Source: Rutidosis leptorrhynchoides (Eukaryota > Streptophyta > Magnoliopsida > Asterales > Asteraceae). From it: DNA of 64,000 nt. Location: the NCBI RefSeq assembly GCF_046630445.1, contig NC_092335.1, positions 3,821,001 through 3,885,000 on the forward strand, read 5' to 3'. Within the stretch, counting starts at the first letter, position 1. Each line of letters starts with the position of its first letter. Position numbers and translations under genes: made by a program. This document shows positions 1 to 10,494 of this stretch, in pieces. A model generated the notes under the pieces. The model had not been told where the DNA came from and did no database searches. It was given only the letters and a program-made list of their open reading frames with translations.

Positions 1-856
1 TAATATCTTTAATATGAGCAAATGCACAGCGGAAGACTTAATTCGTACCTGAGAATAAACATGCTTAAAAGTGTCAACTAAAAGGTTGGTGAGTTCATAG
101 GTTTATAGTAATAACAGTTATCAATAGTTTCAATAGACCACAAGATTTCATAATCATAAACATAATACACTCGCAAGTGTATGTAAAGCATTCTAAGTGG
201 TTGAGCACTTGGTAACCATACTTAACTATTAATCAACGTCGCATATTCCCTTTATTATGAAATCTCCCTACACTGTACCAAGAGTAGTCACCGAAACGAA
301 GTACTGTGCAACCGTTGAATACTGGTCGTCCAGTCCGGTTGGGGTTGTCAGGCCCGATAGATCTATCAACAGGATTCGCGTTTACAATACCCATGTAAAT
401 ATTAGTTACCAAGCTACAGGGAAATATGCCAATGGTACAACTCAACGTAGAATGTATTTTAAGTACTTGTGTCTATTTCGTAAACATTTATAAAAGCAGC
501 GCATGTATTCTCAGTCCAAAAATATATATTGCAAAAGCAATTAAAAAGGGAGCAAATGAAACTCACCATACTGTATTTTGTAGTAAAAATACATATGACA
601 TCATTTAACAAGTGTAGGGTTGACCCCGGATTCACGAACCTATATCAATTTTATATATATTAACACATATAATTGTGATCAAATAAGTTCATATATTATA
701 TCTTAAATTATATATCTTATATATTTAATTTATAAATATTTAATTAGTATTATTAAAAATCCTTAATTTGTTATATTATATGTGTTTACACAACTAGTAT
801 CTTATTTAGTAAATTAATATATAAAATTATAAATAAAAAGTTGTATCTTTTTATGA

Positions 857-1270
857 TAATAATAATAATAATGGTAATAATATTAATGATTCTACTACTG
901 ATAATAATAATAAAAATACTTATATTAATACTAATAATGATAATAATAGTACTATTAATAATAATAAAGATAAAACGATAATTTTAATAAAAATGATACT
1001 TTTAATAACAATAATAGTAGTTTTTAATAAAAAAGATAAGTTTAATAATAATGATAATGAAGATAATAATTTTGATAATAATACTTAATACTTAATAATA
1101 ATAATAATAATAATAATAATTTTTAATGATAATACTAATAATAACACTAATGATAATAATATTAATCATATTAGTGATAATATTAACCATGTTATTAATA
1201 TTGTAATAATAATAGTTATCATAATAATAACAATAGTTAACAATAATAATATTAATAGTAATAATACTAC
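857..1270. repeat. Degenerate (TAA/GATAAT)n low-complexity tract
   Basis: About 400 bases made almost only of TAA, AAT and GAT triplets. The same tract recurs in the other LTR of element A at about 7823-8236. No coding content. Confidence 0.85.
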
Positions 1271-1300
1271 CTTAAAATGATAACTATTTTGTCAGAGGCC

Positions 1301-1356
1301 GGGCTCGAACCCACGACTTCTCGCTCACCCGAAACATCACCAAACCAACTGAGCTA
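1301..1356 (-). other. tRNA-like / SINE-head sequence with A and B boxes in LTR
   Basis: On the minus strand 1356-1345 reads TAGCTCAGTTGG (A box) and 1311-1301 reads GGTTCGAGCCC (B box), the two internal pol III promoter boxes at a spacing usual for tRNAs and tRNA-derived SINEs. The flanks do not form a convincing acceptor stem and no anticodon loop is clear, so it is a tRNA relic or SINE head, not a working tRNA. It is copied in the other LTR at 8268-8323. Confidence 0.55.
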
Positions 1357-3527
1357 ATACGTTTTTCCTGGTTTAACTAGCACTCATATTTATTTAACCG
1401 TTTTATCTATATTCTTAAAATGAAACCTATTTATCATTTTTCGTTATCTACCATCTTCATCATCTTGAATCATAACTGTATCATCATTGACCTTGCCATG
1501 ATCATTCATCATCATCATTTTAATCACGTTAATCACTATCATTTTTCACGATCATCATAATACATGTTACTATCATCATCGTGGCCTGGGAAAAAAATAA
1601 AGATGCCTTCGTGACAGAAACAGCTGTAGTACTTTGACACAATCAAATTAAGAGCCCAACCAAACAAATAATCTCAGCCCAACAGTTTAATAAGTCACGG
1701 CCCAATAAAATTCAGATAAACTAATATGGCCCAATAGAAATTAGTGGAGTGCGGCCCAACCATGTTAAATATTTGGATTTAGGATTCGATTTTAAAAGAT
1801 ATAACAGGGACGATGCAAGTTGTAGCAACCATGCGACTATTCCCACATCATTATTTCATCATCATAACCTCATCTTCCATTAACATCAAACATCATTATG
1901 AAAATTTATCTTTTGCTGTAGAAATAGAAAAGAAACAGGAAAATGGCAGCTTCGATTTTGTTTCTCTTCCGGAAAGAAACAAAAACCTTAGAGCAGCAAC
2001 AGCAGTATGATTTCAGATGGTTCATGGGTGTTTGAAGGTGATGATGAAGGTGTTGAATCTTGAAAAGGAAACAGGAAACACAAGCAAGTAGCAGGTGATG
2101 GATTTTGATCGACCGGAACAAAGAAGAAAGAGAGAAAAAGTGGTGGTTGATGATTTCATTAAAGAATGTGGGGATTCTCGTACAGACAAGAAAAGAAGAG
2201 AACTCACGATGAAGATGGTTGTTTGGGTTCTATTGCGATAGAAACAAAAACAGAAATAATTTAGCAGTCTACGGTGGTTGTTTGGCTTGTAAGTGATGAT
2301 TGTGTTGGTGTAGACAAAACAGAAAAACATGAAGCCGAATGGTGATGGCCGAGGATCTCGATGGTATGATGGTGGTGTCGTGTGGTTGTGATGTAGATGA
2401 GATAGAAAATAGAAAACCAAAGTGGTGATAAGTGGTTCACGATTGTCTTGGTTGGTGATTGTTTAAAAATGGTGAGTTGATGATGATATGTTGTTGAGGT
2501 TTAACGTGGGTTACATCAAAACAAATAATTCGAGCAGTAGTTTAAGAGACTGAAGGTGATTCGGTGGGTTACAGTAATGGGTGTTAGTATCACACATGAA
2601 ACAAGAAGCAGGAGAAGATAGATGGTGTTTTAGAGATGGAGAAAAAGAAGACTTGAAAGATAAATATAGATAGATAGATGCCTGTGACATGAGTGTATGT
2701 ATATGTTAATATATATAATCTAATAATAATTAATAATATTAATATATATAATAAAGTAGATTCCTGAAAATGAAAGGAAACGTGATTGAATTCAATCAAG
2801 CACAGTATTCTCGATTATAATATAATCAAGGTGAAAAATTAGATACAACATATCTTATTAGCCATCATCCATACACAAATTAAATAATAATATATATTAA
2901 CTAAACAAAGAGAGAAAAACGTGCAAGTTAGCACATTATATAGCCATCTTAATATTTGATTACCATAACTAGCCACGTATTGTTTAAAATGAACAACACA
3001 ACACCCACTAACTAGTAAATTAATTAGGTGTAGTGACATACTAGCTTAATGTGATTACAAGTGTCTATATTTTTTTTATCAACCTCATTATTACTCATAC
3101 AGCTCAAGATTCACATAACTCTAAAAGTGAGTGTGCTTTAAGTTGTTATAATCTATGCTCTATTATTTGTACATTATTTGCCTTAATAATCCATTAGCAT
3201 GTACAACACCCATCACATATGGTCATAATATTTGCATACTTACATTTAGAAGACTTGTACTTCTATTCTAGCTTTAAAATAAATACATCACTATGTACGA
3301 ATTATCTACCTAAATTTGTACATTATTAAGTTAAAATATCCATTACTTTGACACAATTTTTAGGATGTTTCAAATCTACTTTCCTTTAAAAAAAATTTCG
3401 TCCTCGAAACTTATAACTATAATAAGTTCAAACTTTTTGAGACTCAACCTAACAGACTTTTCTTATCGTCTCGAAATCATACGAAGATTAAGTTTAAATT
3501 TGGTCAAAAATTTCCGGGTCATGACAG

Positions 3528-3542
3528 TACCTACCCGTTAAA
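3528..3542 (-). other. 3' polypurine tract of element A
   Basis: TACCTACCCGTTAAA on the plus strand, that is TTTAACGGGTAGGTA on the element strand, directly abutting the 3' LTR. The same 15-mer abuts the 3' LTR of element B (38557-38571). Confidence 0.65.
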
Positions 3543-3873
3543 GAAATTTCGTCCCGAAATTTGATCGAGGTCGTCATGGCTAATAAAAATATTTTCATGA
3601 CGAATATGAGTTGATAATTAGAGTTTTATCATTATTGATTAATATAGATAAAACGATTCGATCATGTGAAGCGTACGAGTGAAGCTATTACAAAAGAGTG
3701 AAAAGTTTCGTCTTAACTCTTGACGTAATCATGGTGGATTTCCGGAATTCAAGGGATTTAAAAGAAAATCTTGGAAATCTATAGGATTTGATTCTTCGAG
3801 ATTTATGGAAAATTAGGATCCTCTTTAATTTAATGCGATTATCTGTCTCGATTGCTTTGTCTGGTATCTTCTC

Positions 3874-3880
3874 TATAAAA
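3874..3880 (+). promoter_or_regulatory. TATA box candidate for the antisense membrane ORF
   Basis: TATAAAA 76 bases before the ATG at 3956, on the strand opposite to the retroelement. Element B has TATAAAT at 38891-38897 at a similar distance from its homologous ORF, which makes chance less likely. Confidence 0.4.
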
Positions 3881-3955
3881 GAACTTCTTTCGTTCCATTA
3901 TTTTCACCACTCCAATTCTTTCTTTCTCGATCCATACTTTCAAATGATTGTGAAA

Positions 3956-4129
3956 ATGCTTAATCCAGTTCTGATCCTTGTCCTCATCTTTACTATCGCA
4001 ACATTCATTCTCCTTTTCCAACTTCCACCAGAGGAATCTACTTTCTTCTACTTCGCCTTTGGGGTTATAGTGTTTTTAATTCTCCCGTGTCTTTATGTTG
4101 CGATAAACATTGACATACACGGTTTGTAA
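3956..4129 (+). CDS. Small two-membrane-segment ORF antisense to element A
   Basis: A 57-residue frame starting MLNPVLIL and ending IDIHGL. It has two hydrophobic segments (about residues 4-21 and 29-50) joined by a short loop LPPEES. The frame is open upstream to 3788, but only from 3956 is it matched without gaps by 38961-39134 in element B: 36 of 57 residues identical by my count, same length and same stop position. The loop region shows several silent differences without a residue change. I recognise no family. It may be an additional antisense ORF of the kind reported in some plant LTR elements. Whether it is translated is unknown. Confidence 0.4.
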   Translation: MLNPVLILVLIFTIATFILLFQLPPEESTFFYFAFGVIVFLILPCLYVAINIDIHGL

Positions 4130-5079
4130 TTTATGCGTTGTTATCGGGCTTTATATTCTCCCTTATATTTCGAAGCTCTATGCTTTTGTTTTCTCTTTCT
4201 GACTTCAAGTCAAGCGAATAATGGTCCAGAATTCGTAGATATAGAATTTTGAATGATTATAATGTTCTAAGCAGGAAGGAACGTGATAGCACGATTTGAT
4301 TTTCAAATTTATCAAAATTACTGAAGATAGAACTATCAAGAATATATTCTTCTTGATATGTTCGGAGGTTATGTAGAATGAATCTGTTTTTCAGTTCCAA
4401 ATTTTCTATCGACGTTCCTAGCACTCCATTTTTCATCATCAAACTCTTGGCCGTTCAATCCATCTGCGATTTTGCTGTTTCCTCTGCATTTAATGCTACC
4501 ATATCTGAATCTTCGGTTATCAACCCGAGGTGGTTTCAGAAGAATTATGTTTTTAGATGATTAAACGCTGATGGTAATGTGGTGGAATATAAAAGGTTCT
4601 CCGGTAACAATAAATAAGCACGTATATATTCCGAGGTTATAATAAGGTTGTTTTGAATGAAAAGTCGAAATCAACTTGCTGGAGCTGTGACAAAATTGGC
4701 TAATTTGGAAAGGAATTGCAAAGTTATTTTGGGTAATAATAACGCCAAAGGAGCTAGCACGGATATGTGTTAAACGTTTACTCAGTTTCTGAGAGTTTTT
4801 CAGGTGCATAATTATATGCATCAATCTTTTCTTCCGTAAATGAAGTACGGTTGGTTCATCCTCTCGATTAAGGTGTTTTCAAGAATCATGAAAGATTTGA
4901 ACGCAAATTGTAATCGTCAAGATACGAATGAGGTTTAAGATGAAATCAAGTGGCAAACTTGAAGAGATGTTTAGTTTAATATGTTATAATCAATATTTTA
5001 ATTCATTTTAATTGTCCAATAATGGCAGTCCTTAGTTGATAGTCCAATAATTGGTTTATATATATATAATCTTAGAATT

Positions 5080-5310
5080 ACCCAACGACGTATTGTATAC
5101 GTATTTTCTTTGCATCAACCCAGAGACGTATTGTAGACGTATTGTCTTAGAATTAACTAAGACGTATTGTGTACGTATTGTCTTAGGATTTATCAAAAAG
5201 TATTGTATACTTATTGTGTTAGGATGTATCAAATATTCGAATTAATAAATACGTATCATGACCCGTGTACAACTTATTGTCTCAGAATTAATCCGACGTA
5301 TTGTGTACAT
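5080..5310. repeat. Degenerate tandem repeat with GACGTATTGT core
   Basis: About five irregular units of 45-55 bases, each holding one or two copies of a GACGTATTGT or GTACGTATTGT core and often TCTTAG. Element B does not show it at the homologous place. No coding sense. Confidence 0.55.
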
Positions 5311-5703
5311 GTGTCCCGATTAAAGTGCGTAAAAGTAAATAACAGAAATTAAATGACGATAAATAAAATTGCGAGAATATAAATTTCGAGAATGTAAATT
5401 GCGATAAATAAAATGTAAACAGTTAGCTAGGTACAGTTAGCGTGGATTCTTAACAATATTTCAATTAGTTAATTCGTTTGTTTCTAACAAATTTTATTTT
5501 TGTCCAATGTTTTCTTCATTATGCCACTTGTTGAATTTTGATAGGTCAAAATCCGAATATGAAATTGAATTAAAATGATTATTCTGCGGTGATCGGATTC
5601 GTATCTTTGTGGATGTAAGTAGAATAGTAAATGACTGTTGAATCGGATTTGAAGAATGTACAGTGTAACTTATTAATGTGAAATCTAAATATTCCTCGGG
5701 TAT

Positions 5704-5718
5704 TACCTACCCGTTAAA
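5704..5718 (-). other. Internal PPT-like 15-mer (central PPT candidate), element A
   Basis: TACCTACCCGTTAAA, identical to the tract next to the 3' LTR, but in the middle of the internal region, 1.1 kb from the primer site. The surrounding bases are not a copy of the 3' PPT flank. Confidence 0.45.
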
Positions 5719-5904
5719 ATATTTTCATCATTAACAGTTTGTACAAAAGAATTTTTAATTACAATCTTTATGAAAATATACATACATATATATTTTCTTC
5801 AGATGTAATCATGGATTTAATGAGTCAATCAGATATTAAACTCATTTGATTTACCGTTAGAACTAGAATACATAATCTCTAAAACATTAGAGATTACATA
5901 ATCG

Positions 5905-6495
5905 TCATGTAGAACGAAGATAATCGATGTAGATCGATATGTAGAACGAAGATAAAGTAGATAGAACGATACGTAGAACGATGATAAGGCTCGAGGTACA
6001 GAATGAGATGTTGAGGCATGTGATGTTGAAACTTAGGTTGTTGGTGGTACTGGTGTCGATGTTGGTGGTGCTGTTGGTGCCGGTGATGTTGTTGAAGTTG
6101 GTAAGTTTTGCACCATATTCTCCAAAGCCACTACTCGAGCGCAAAGCTTGTTGACTTATTACTCCGGGATGATTGTCGGTAGGAACGAGTGAATGAATAA
6201 GGTTTAGAATTGTGGATAGAATATAATTGTGGCGAGATATTCGAGCAACGATAGTGAAAATGGTGTTTCGAACAGGTTCGCCGGTAAGTGATTCAGGTTC
6301 TTCGCCAAAAGGTGAATTCGGCTGACGGAAGGGATCGCCTTCTTCTCGTCTCCATTAGTTAAGTCGATTACGAACCCATCAGATGAATTGGGAATGGCTG
6401 ATTGGTTGATTCATTCTGGTGACGCTGCTTCTGGAGCTGGAGTGAGACTCCATATCGGAATTCGAGGGACTTGAACTAGTGGTAAGTTCCATTGC
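5905..6495 (-). pseudogene. Remnant of LARD leader ORF
   Basis: Counterpart of the 144-residue frame at 59204-59638 in element B; a Ser/Asp/Glu-rich start and a stretch resembling the GEEPEALTGKPIRNTIF region can be recognised in pieces. It lies where gag would begin, downstream of the primer site on the element strand. It looks broken. Function unknown; possibly a relic of gag. Confidence 0.45.
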
Positions 6496-6859
6496 ATACG
6501 ATTGAATAAAGGATTTTTCGATATGAAATGATTTTCAGATATCGGATGATATTCTAATTATATAGAATACCTATACATAGTACAGAAGATCCCGTAGATT
6601 ACGAAGGAATTTAAGGAATCGTGTCAGATAAAGTCTACAGTAATAGATACGCTAAGATATGAATTTATCTGTACACTATCTATCAAATAAGTGCAGGAAG
6701 TCGCGTCTAGACTTAGGAATGATTAGCAGGTAATTTTCCACTAGGAATGATATACAATACTTATAATATGCAGCTAAGGTCGAAGTCCAGACTCGCTAAT
6801 GTATCCTAACAACTATCAGTTAGACACACTAATGCAAGACCTGGTTCGCTAAGACCACT

Positions 6860-6871
6860 GCTCTGATACCA
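6860..6871 (-). other. Primer binding site (tRNA-iMet), element A
   Basis: On the minus strand TGGTATCAGAGC, complementary to the 3' end of plant initiator tRNA-Met, two bases from the start of the 5' LTR. It fixes the orientation of the element. Confidence 0.8.
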
Positions 6872-6873
6872 CC

Positions 6874-9800
6874 TGTGATGACCCGTCCTAATCCTCCTGG
6901 ATGAAGTCATCAACATTTGGTCCCATTGCGAGGCGTTGACTTAAATATGCCATGTATGACTCCAAGTAATATCTTTAATATGAGCAAATGCTCAGCGGAA
7001 GACTTAATTCGTACCTGAGAATAAACATGCTTAAAAGTGTCAACCAAAAGGTTGGTGAGTTCATAGGTTTATAGTAACAACAGTTATCAATAGTTTCAAT
7101 AGACCACAAGATTTCATAATCATAAACATAATACACTCGCAAGTGTATGTAAAGCATTCTAAGTGGTTGAGCACTTGGTAACCATACTTAACTATTAATC
7201 AACGTCGCATATTCCCTTTATTATGAAATCTCACTACACTGTACCAAGAGTAGTCACCGAAATGAAGTACTGTGCAACCGTTGAATACTGGTCGTCCAGT
7301 CCGGTTGGGGTTGTCAGGCCCGATAGATCTATCAACAGGATTCGCGTTTACAATACCCATGTAAATATTAGTTACCAAGCTACAGGGAAATATGCCAATG
7401 GTACAACTCAACGTAGAATGTATTTTAAGTACTTGTGTCTATTTCGTAAACATTTATAAAAGCAGCGCATGTATTCTCAGTCCAAAAATATATATTGCAA
7501 AAGCAATTAAAAAGGGAGCAAATGAAACTCACCATACTGTATTTTGTAGTAAAAATACATATGACGTCATTTAACAAGTGTAGGGTTGACCCCGGATTCA
7601 CGAACCTATATCATTTATATATATATTAACACATATAATTGTGATCAAATAAGTTCATATATTATATCTTAAATTATATATCTTATATATTTAATTTGTA
7701 AATATTTAATTAGTATTATTAAAAATCCTTAATTTGTTATATTATATGTGTTTACACAACTAGTATCTTATTTAGTAAATTAATATATAAAATTATAAAT
7801 AAAAAGTTGTATCTTTTTATGATAATAATAATAATAATGGTAATAATATTAATGATTCTACTACTGATAATAATAATAAAAATACTTATATTAATACTAA
7901 TAATGATAATAATAGTACTATTAATAATGATAAAGATAAAATGATAATTTTAATAAAAATGATACTTTTAATAACAATAATAGTAGTTTTTAATAAAAAT
8001 GATAAGTTTAATAATAATGATAATGAAGATAATAATTTTGATAATAATACTTAATACTTAATAATAATAATAATAATAATAATAATTTTTAATGATAATA
8101 CTAATAATAACACTAATGATAATAATATTAATCATATTAGTGATAATATTAACCATGTTATTAATATTGGTAATAATAATAGTTATCATAATAATAACAA
8201 TAGTTAACAATAATAATATTAATAGTACTAATACTACCTTAAAAAGATAACTATTTTGTCAGAGGCCGGGCTCGAACCCACGACTTCTCGCTCACCCGAA
8301 ACATCACCAAACCAACTGAGCTAATACGTTTTTCCTGGTTTAACTAGCACTCATATTTATTTAACCGTTTTATCTATATTCTTAAAATGAAACCTATTTA
8401 TCATTTTTCGTTATCTACCATCTTCATCATCTTGAATCATAACTGTATCATCATTGACCTTGCCATGATCATTCATCATCATCATTTTAATCACGTTAAT
8501 CACTATCATTTTTCACGATCATCATAATACATGTTACTATCATCATCGTGGCCTGGGAAAAAAAATAAAGATGCCTTCATGACAGAAACAGCTGCAGTAC
8601 TCTGACTCAATCAAATTAAGAGCCCAACCAAACAAATAATCTCAGCCCAACAGTTTAAGAAGTCACGGCCCAACAAAATTTAGATAAACTAATATGGCCC
8701 AATAGAAATTAGTGGAGTGCGACCCAACCATGTTAAATATTTGGATTTAGGATTTGATTTTAAAAGATATAACAGGGACGATGTAAGTTGTAGCAACCAT
8801 GCGACTATTCCCATATCATTATTTCATCATCATAACCTCATCTTCCATTAACATCAAACATCATTATGAAAATTTATCTTTTGCTGTAGAAATAGAAAAG
8901 AAACAGGAAAATGGCAGCTTCGATTTTGTTTCTCTTCCGGACAGAAACAGAAACCTTAGAGCAGCAGCAGCAGTACGATTTCAGATGGTTCATGGGTGTT
9001 TGAAGGTGATGATGAAGGTGTTGAATCTTGAAAAGGAAACAGGAAACACAAGCAAGTAGCAGGTGATGGATTTTGATCGACCGGAACAAAGAAGAAAGAG
9101 AGAAAAAGTGGTGGTTGATGATTTCATTAAAGATTGTGGGGATTCTCGTACAGACAAGAAAAGAAGAGAACTCACGATGAAGATGGTTGTTTGGGTTCTG
9201 TTGCGATAGAAACAAAAACAGAAATAATTTAGCAGTCTACGGTGGTTGTTTGGCTTGTAAGTGATGATTGTATTGGTGTAGACAAAACAGAAAAACATGA
9301 AGCCGAATGGTGATGGCCGAGGATCTCGATGGTATGATGGTGGTGTCGTGTGATTGTGATGTAGATGAGATAGAAAATAGAAAACCAAAGTGGTGATAAG
9401 TGGTTCACGATCGTCTTGGTTGGTGATTGTTTAAAAATGGTGAGGTGATGATGATATGTTGTTGAGGTTTAACGTGGGTTACATCAAAACAAATAAGTCG
9501 AGCAGTAGTTTAAGAGACCGAAGGTGATTCGGTGGGTTACAGTAATGGGTGTTAGTATCACACATGAAACAAGAAGCAGGAGAAGATAGATGGTGTTTTA
9601 GAGATGGTGGAAAAGAAGACTTGAAAGATAAATATAGATAGATAGATGCCTGTGACATGAGTGTATGTATATGTTAATATATATAATCTAATAATAATTA
9701 ATAATATTAATATATATAATAAAGTAGATTCCTGAAAATGAAAGGAAACGTGATTGAATTCAATCAAGCACAGTATTCTCGATTATAATATAATCAAGGT

Positions 9801-10494
9801 GAAAAATTAGATACAACATATCTTATTAGCCATCATCCATACACAAATTAAATAATAATATATATTAACTAAACAAAGAGAGAAAAACGTGCAAGTTAGC
9901 ACATTATATAGCCATCTTAATATTTGATTACCATAACTAGCCACGTATTGTTTAAAATGAACAACAAAACATCCACTAACTAGTAAATTAATTAGGTGTA
10001 GTGACATACTAGCTTAATGTGATTACAAGTGTCTATATTTTTTTTATCAACCTCATTATTACTCATACAGCTCAATATTCACATAACTCTAAAAGTGAGT
10101 GTGCTTTAAGTTGTTGTAATCTATGCTCTATTATTTGTACATTATTTGCCTTAATAATCCATTAGCATGTACAACACCCATCACATATGGTCATAATATT
10201 TGCATATTTACATTTAGAAGACTTGTACTTCTATTCTAGCTTTAAAATAAATACATCACTATGTACGAATTATCTACCTAAATTTGTACATTATTAAGTT
10301 AAAATATCCATTACTTTGACACAATTTTTAGGATGTTACAAATCTACTTTCCTTTAAAAAAAATTTCGTCCTCGAAACTTATAACTATAATAAATTCAAA
10401 CTTTTTAAGACTCAACCTAACAGACTTTTCTTATCGTCTCAAAATCATACTAAGATTAAGTTTAAATTTGGTCAGAAATTTCCGGGTCATGACA
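6874..10494 (-). repeat. 5' LTR of element A (3621 bp, complete)
   Basis: Starts TGTGATGACCCG and ends CGGGTCATGACA, giving almost perfect 12-base inverted termini. Carries the second copies of the TAA-rich tract (about 7823-8236), the tRNA-like boxes (8268-8323) and the TGGGC cluster. Its right edge cuts directly into Athila gag sequence at 10495. Confidence 0.88.
8268..8323 (-). other. tRNA-like / SINE-head sequence, second LTR copy
   Basis: Same A box (8323-8312) and B box (8278-8268) as at 1301-1356, brought along by LTR duplication. Confidence 0.55.

Larger units (their letters stand above)
1..3526 (-). repeat. 3' LTR of element A (partial)
   Basis: Matches 6967-10494 almost base for base. 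Ends CGGGTCATGACA, followed at once by a purine-rich tract when read on the minus strand. Holds an AT-rich (TAA)-type stretch, a tRNA-like A/B box pair and a cluster of TGGGC motifs. Short open frames in it occur in both LTRs only because the LTRs are copies of each other; I do not call them genes. Confidence 0.88.
3527..6873 (-). other. Internal region of element A, no pol
   Basis: About 3.35 kb between the LTRs. From right to left: primer binding site, a remnant of the leader ORF seen better in element B, an internal PPT-like 15-mer, a degenerate tandem repeat, stretches shared with element B, and next to the 3' LTR a conserved ORF on the opposite strand. No reverse transcriptase, RNase H or integrase motif is visible in any frame. 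Confidence 0.75.
1..10494 (-). mobile_element. LARD-type LTR retrotransposon, element A (left end outside window)
   Basis: Two near-identical ~3.5-3.6 kb direct repeats (1-3526 and 6874-10494) flank a 3.3 kb internal region. The right repeat starts TGTGATGACCCG and ends CGGGTCATGACA. Just left of it lies GCTCTGATACCA, the complement of a tRNA-iMet primer site, so the element reads on the minus strand and the right repeat is the 5' LTR. The left LTR lacks its last ~93 bases because the window starts inside it. No gag-pol of normal size is present, so this is a LARD-like non-autonomous element. The LTR style and primer site resemble Tekay-type Ty3/gypsy elements (inference). LTRs differ by roughly 1-2 % by eye, suggesting an insertion of the order of half a million years. 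It lies inside an older Athila element. Confidence 0.85.

Noticed and set aside
233-493. Frames of 70-78 codons at 233-493, recurring at 7199-7459
   Set aside because: LTR copies again, overlapping on both strands, no recognisable domain.
1297-1360. A functional tRNA gene
   Set aside because: A and B boxes are present, but no acceptor stem or clear anticodon arm can be drawn.
2022-2420. 132-codon minus-strand frame repeated almost unchanged at 8990-9388
   Set aside because: Both lie at the same place in the two LTRs of element A; identity comes from LTR duplication. The His/Thr/Pro/Phe-rich translation has no protein-like pattern.
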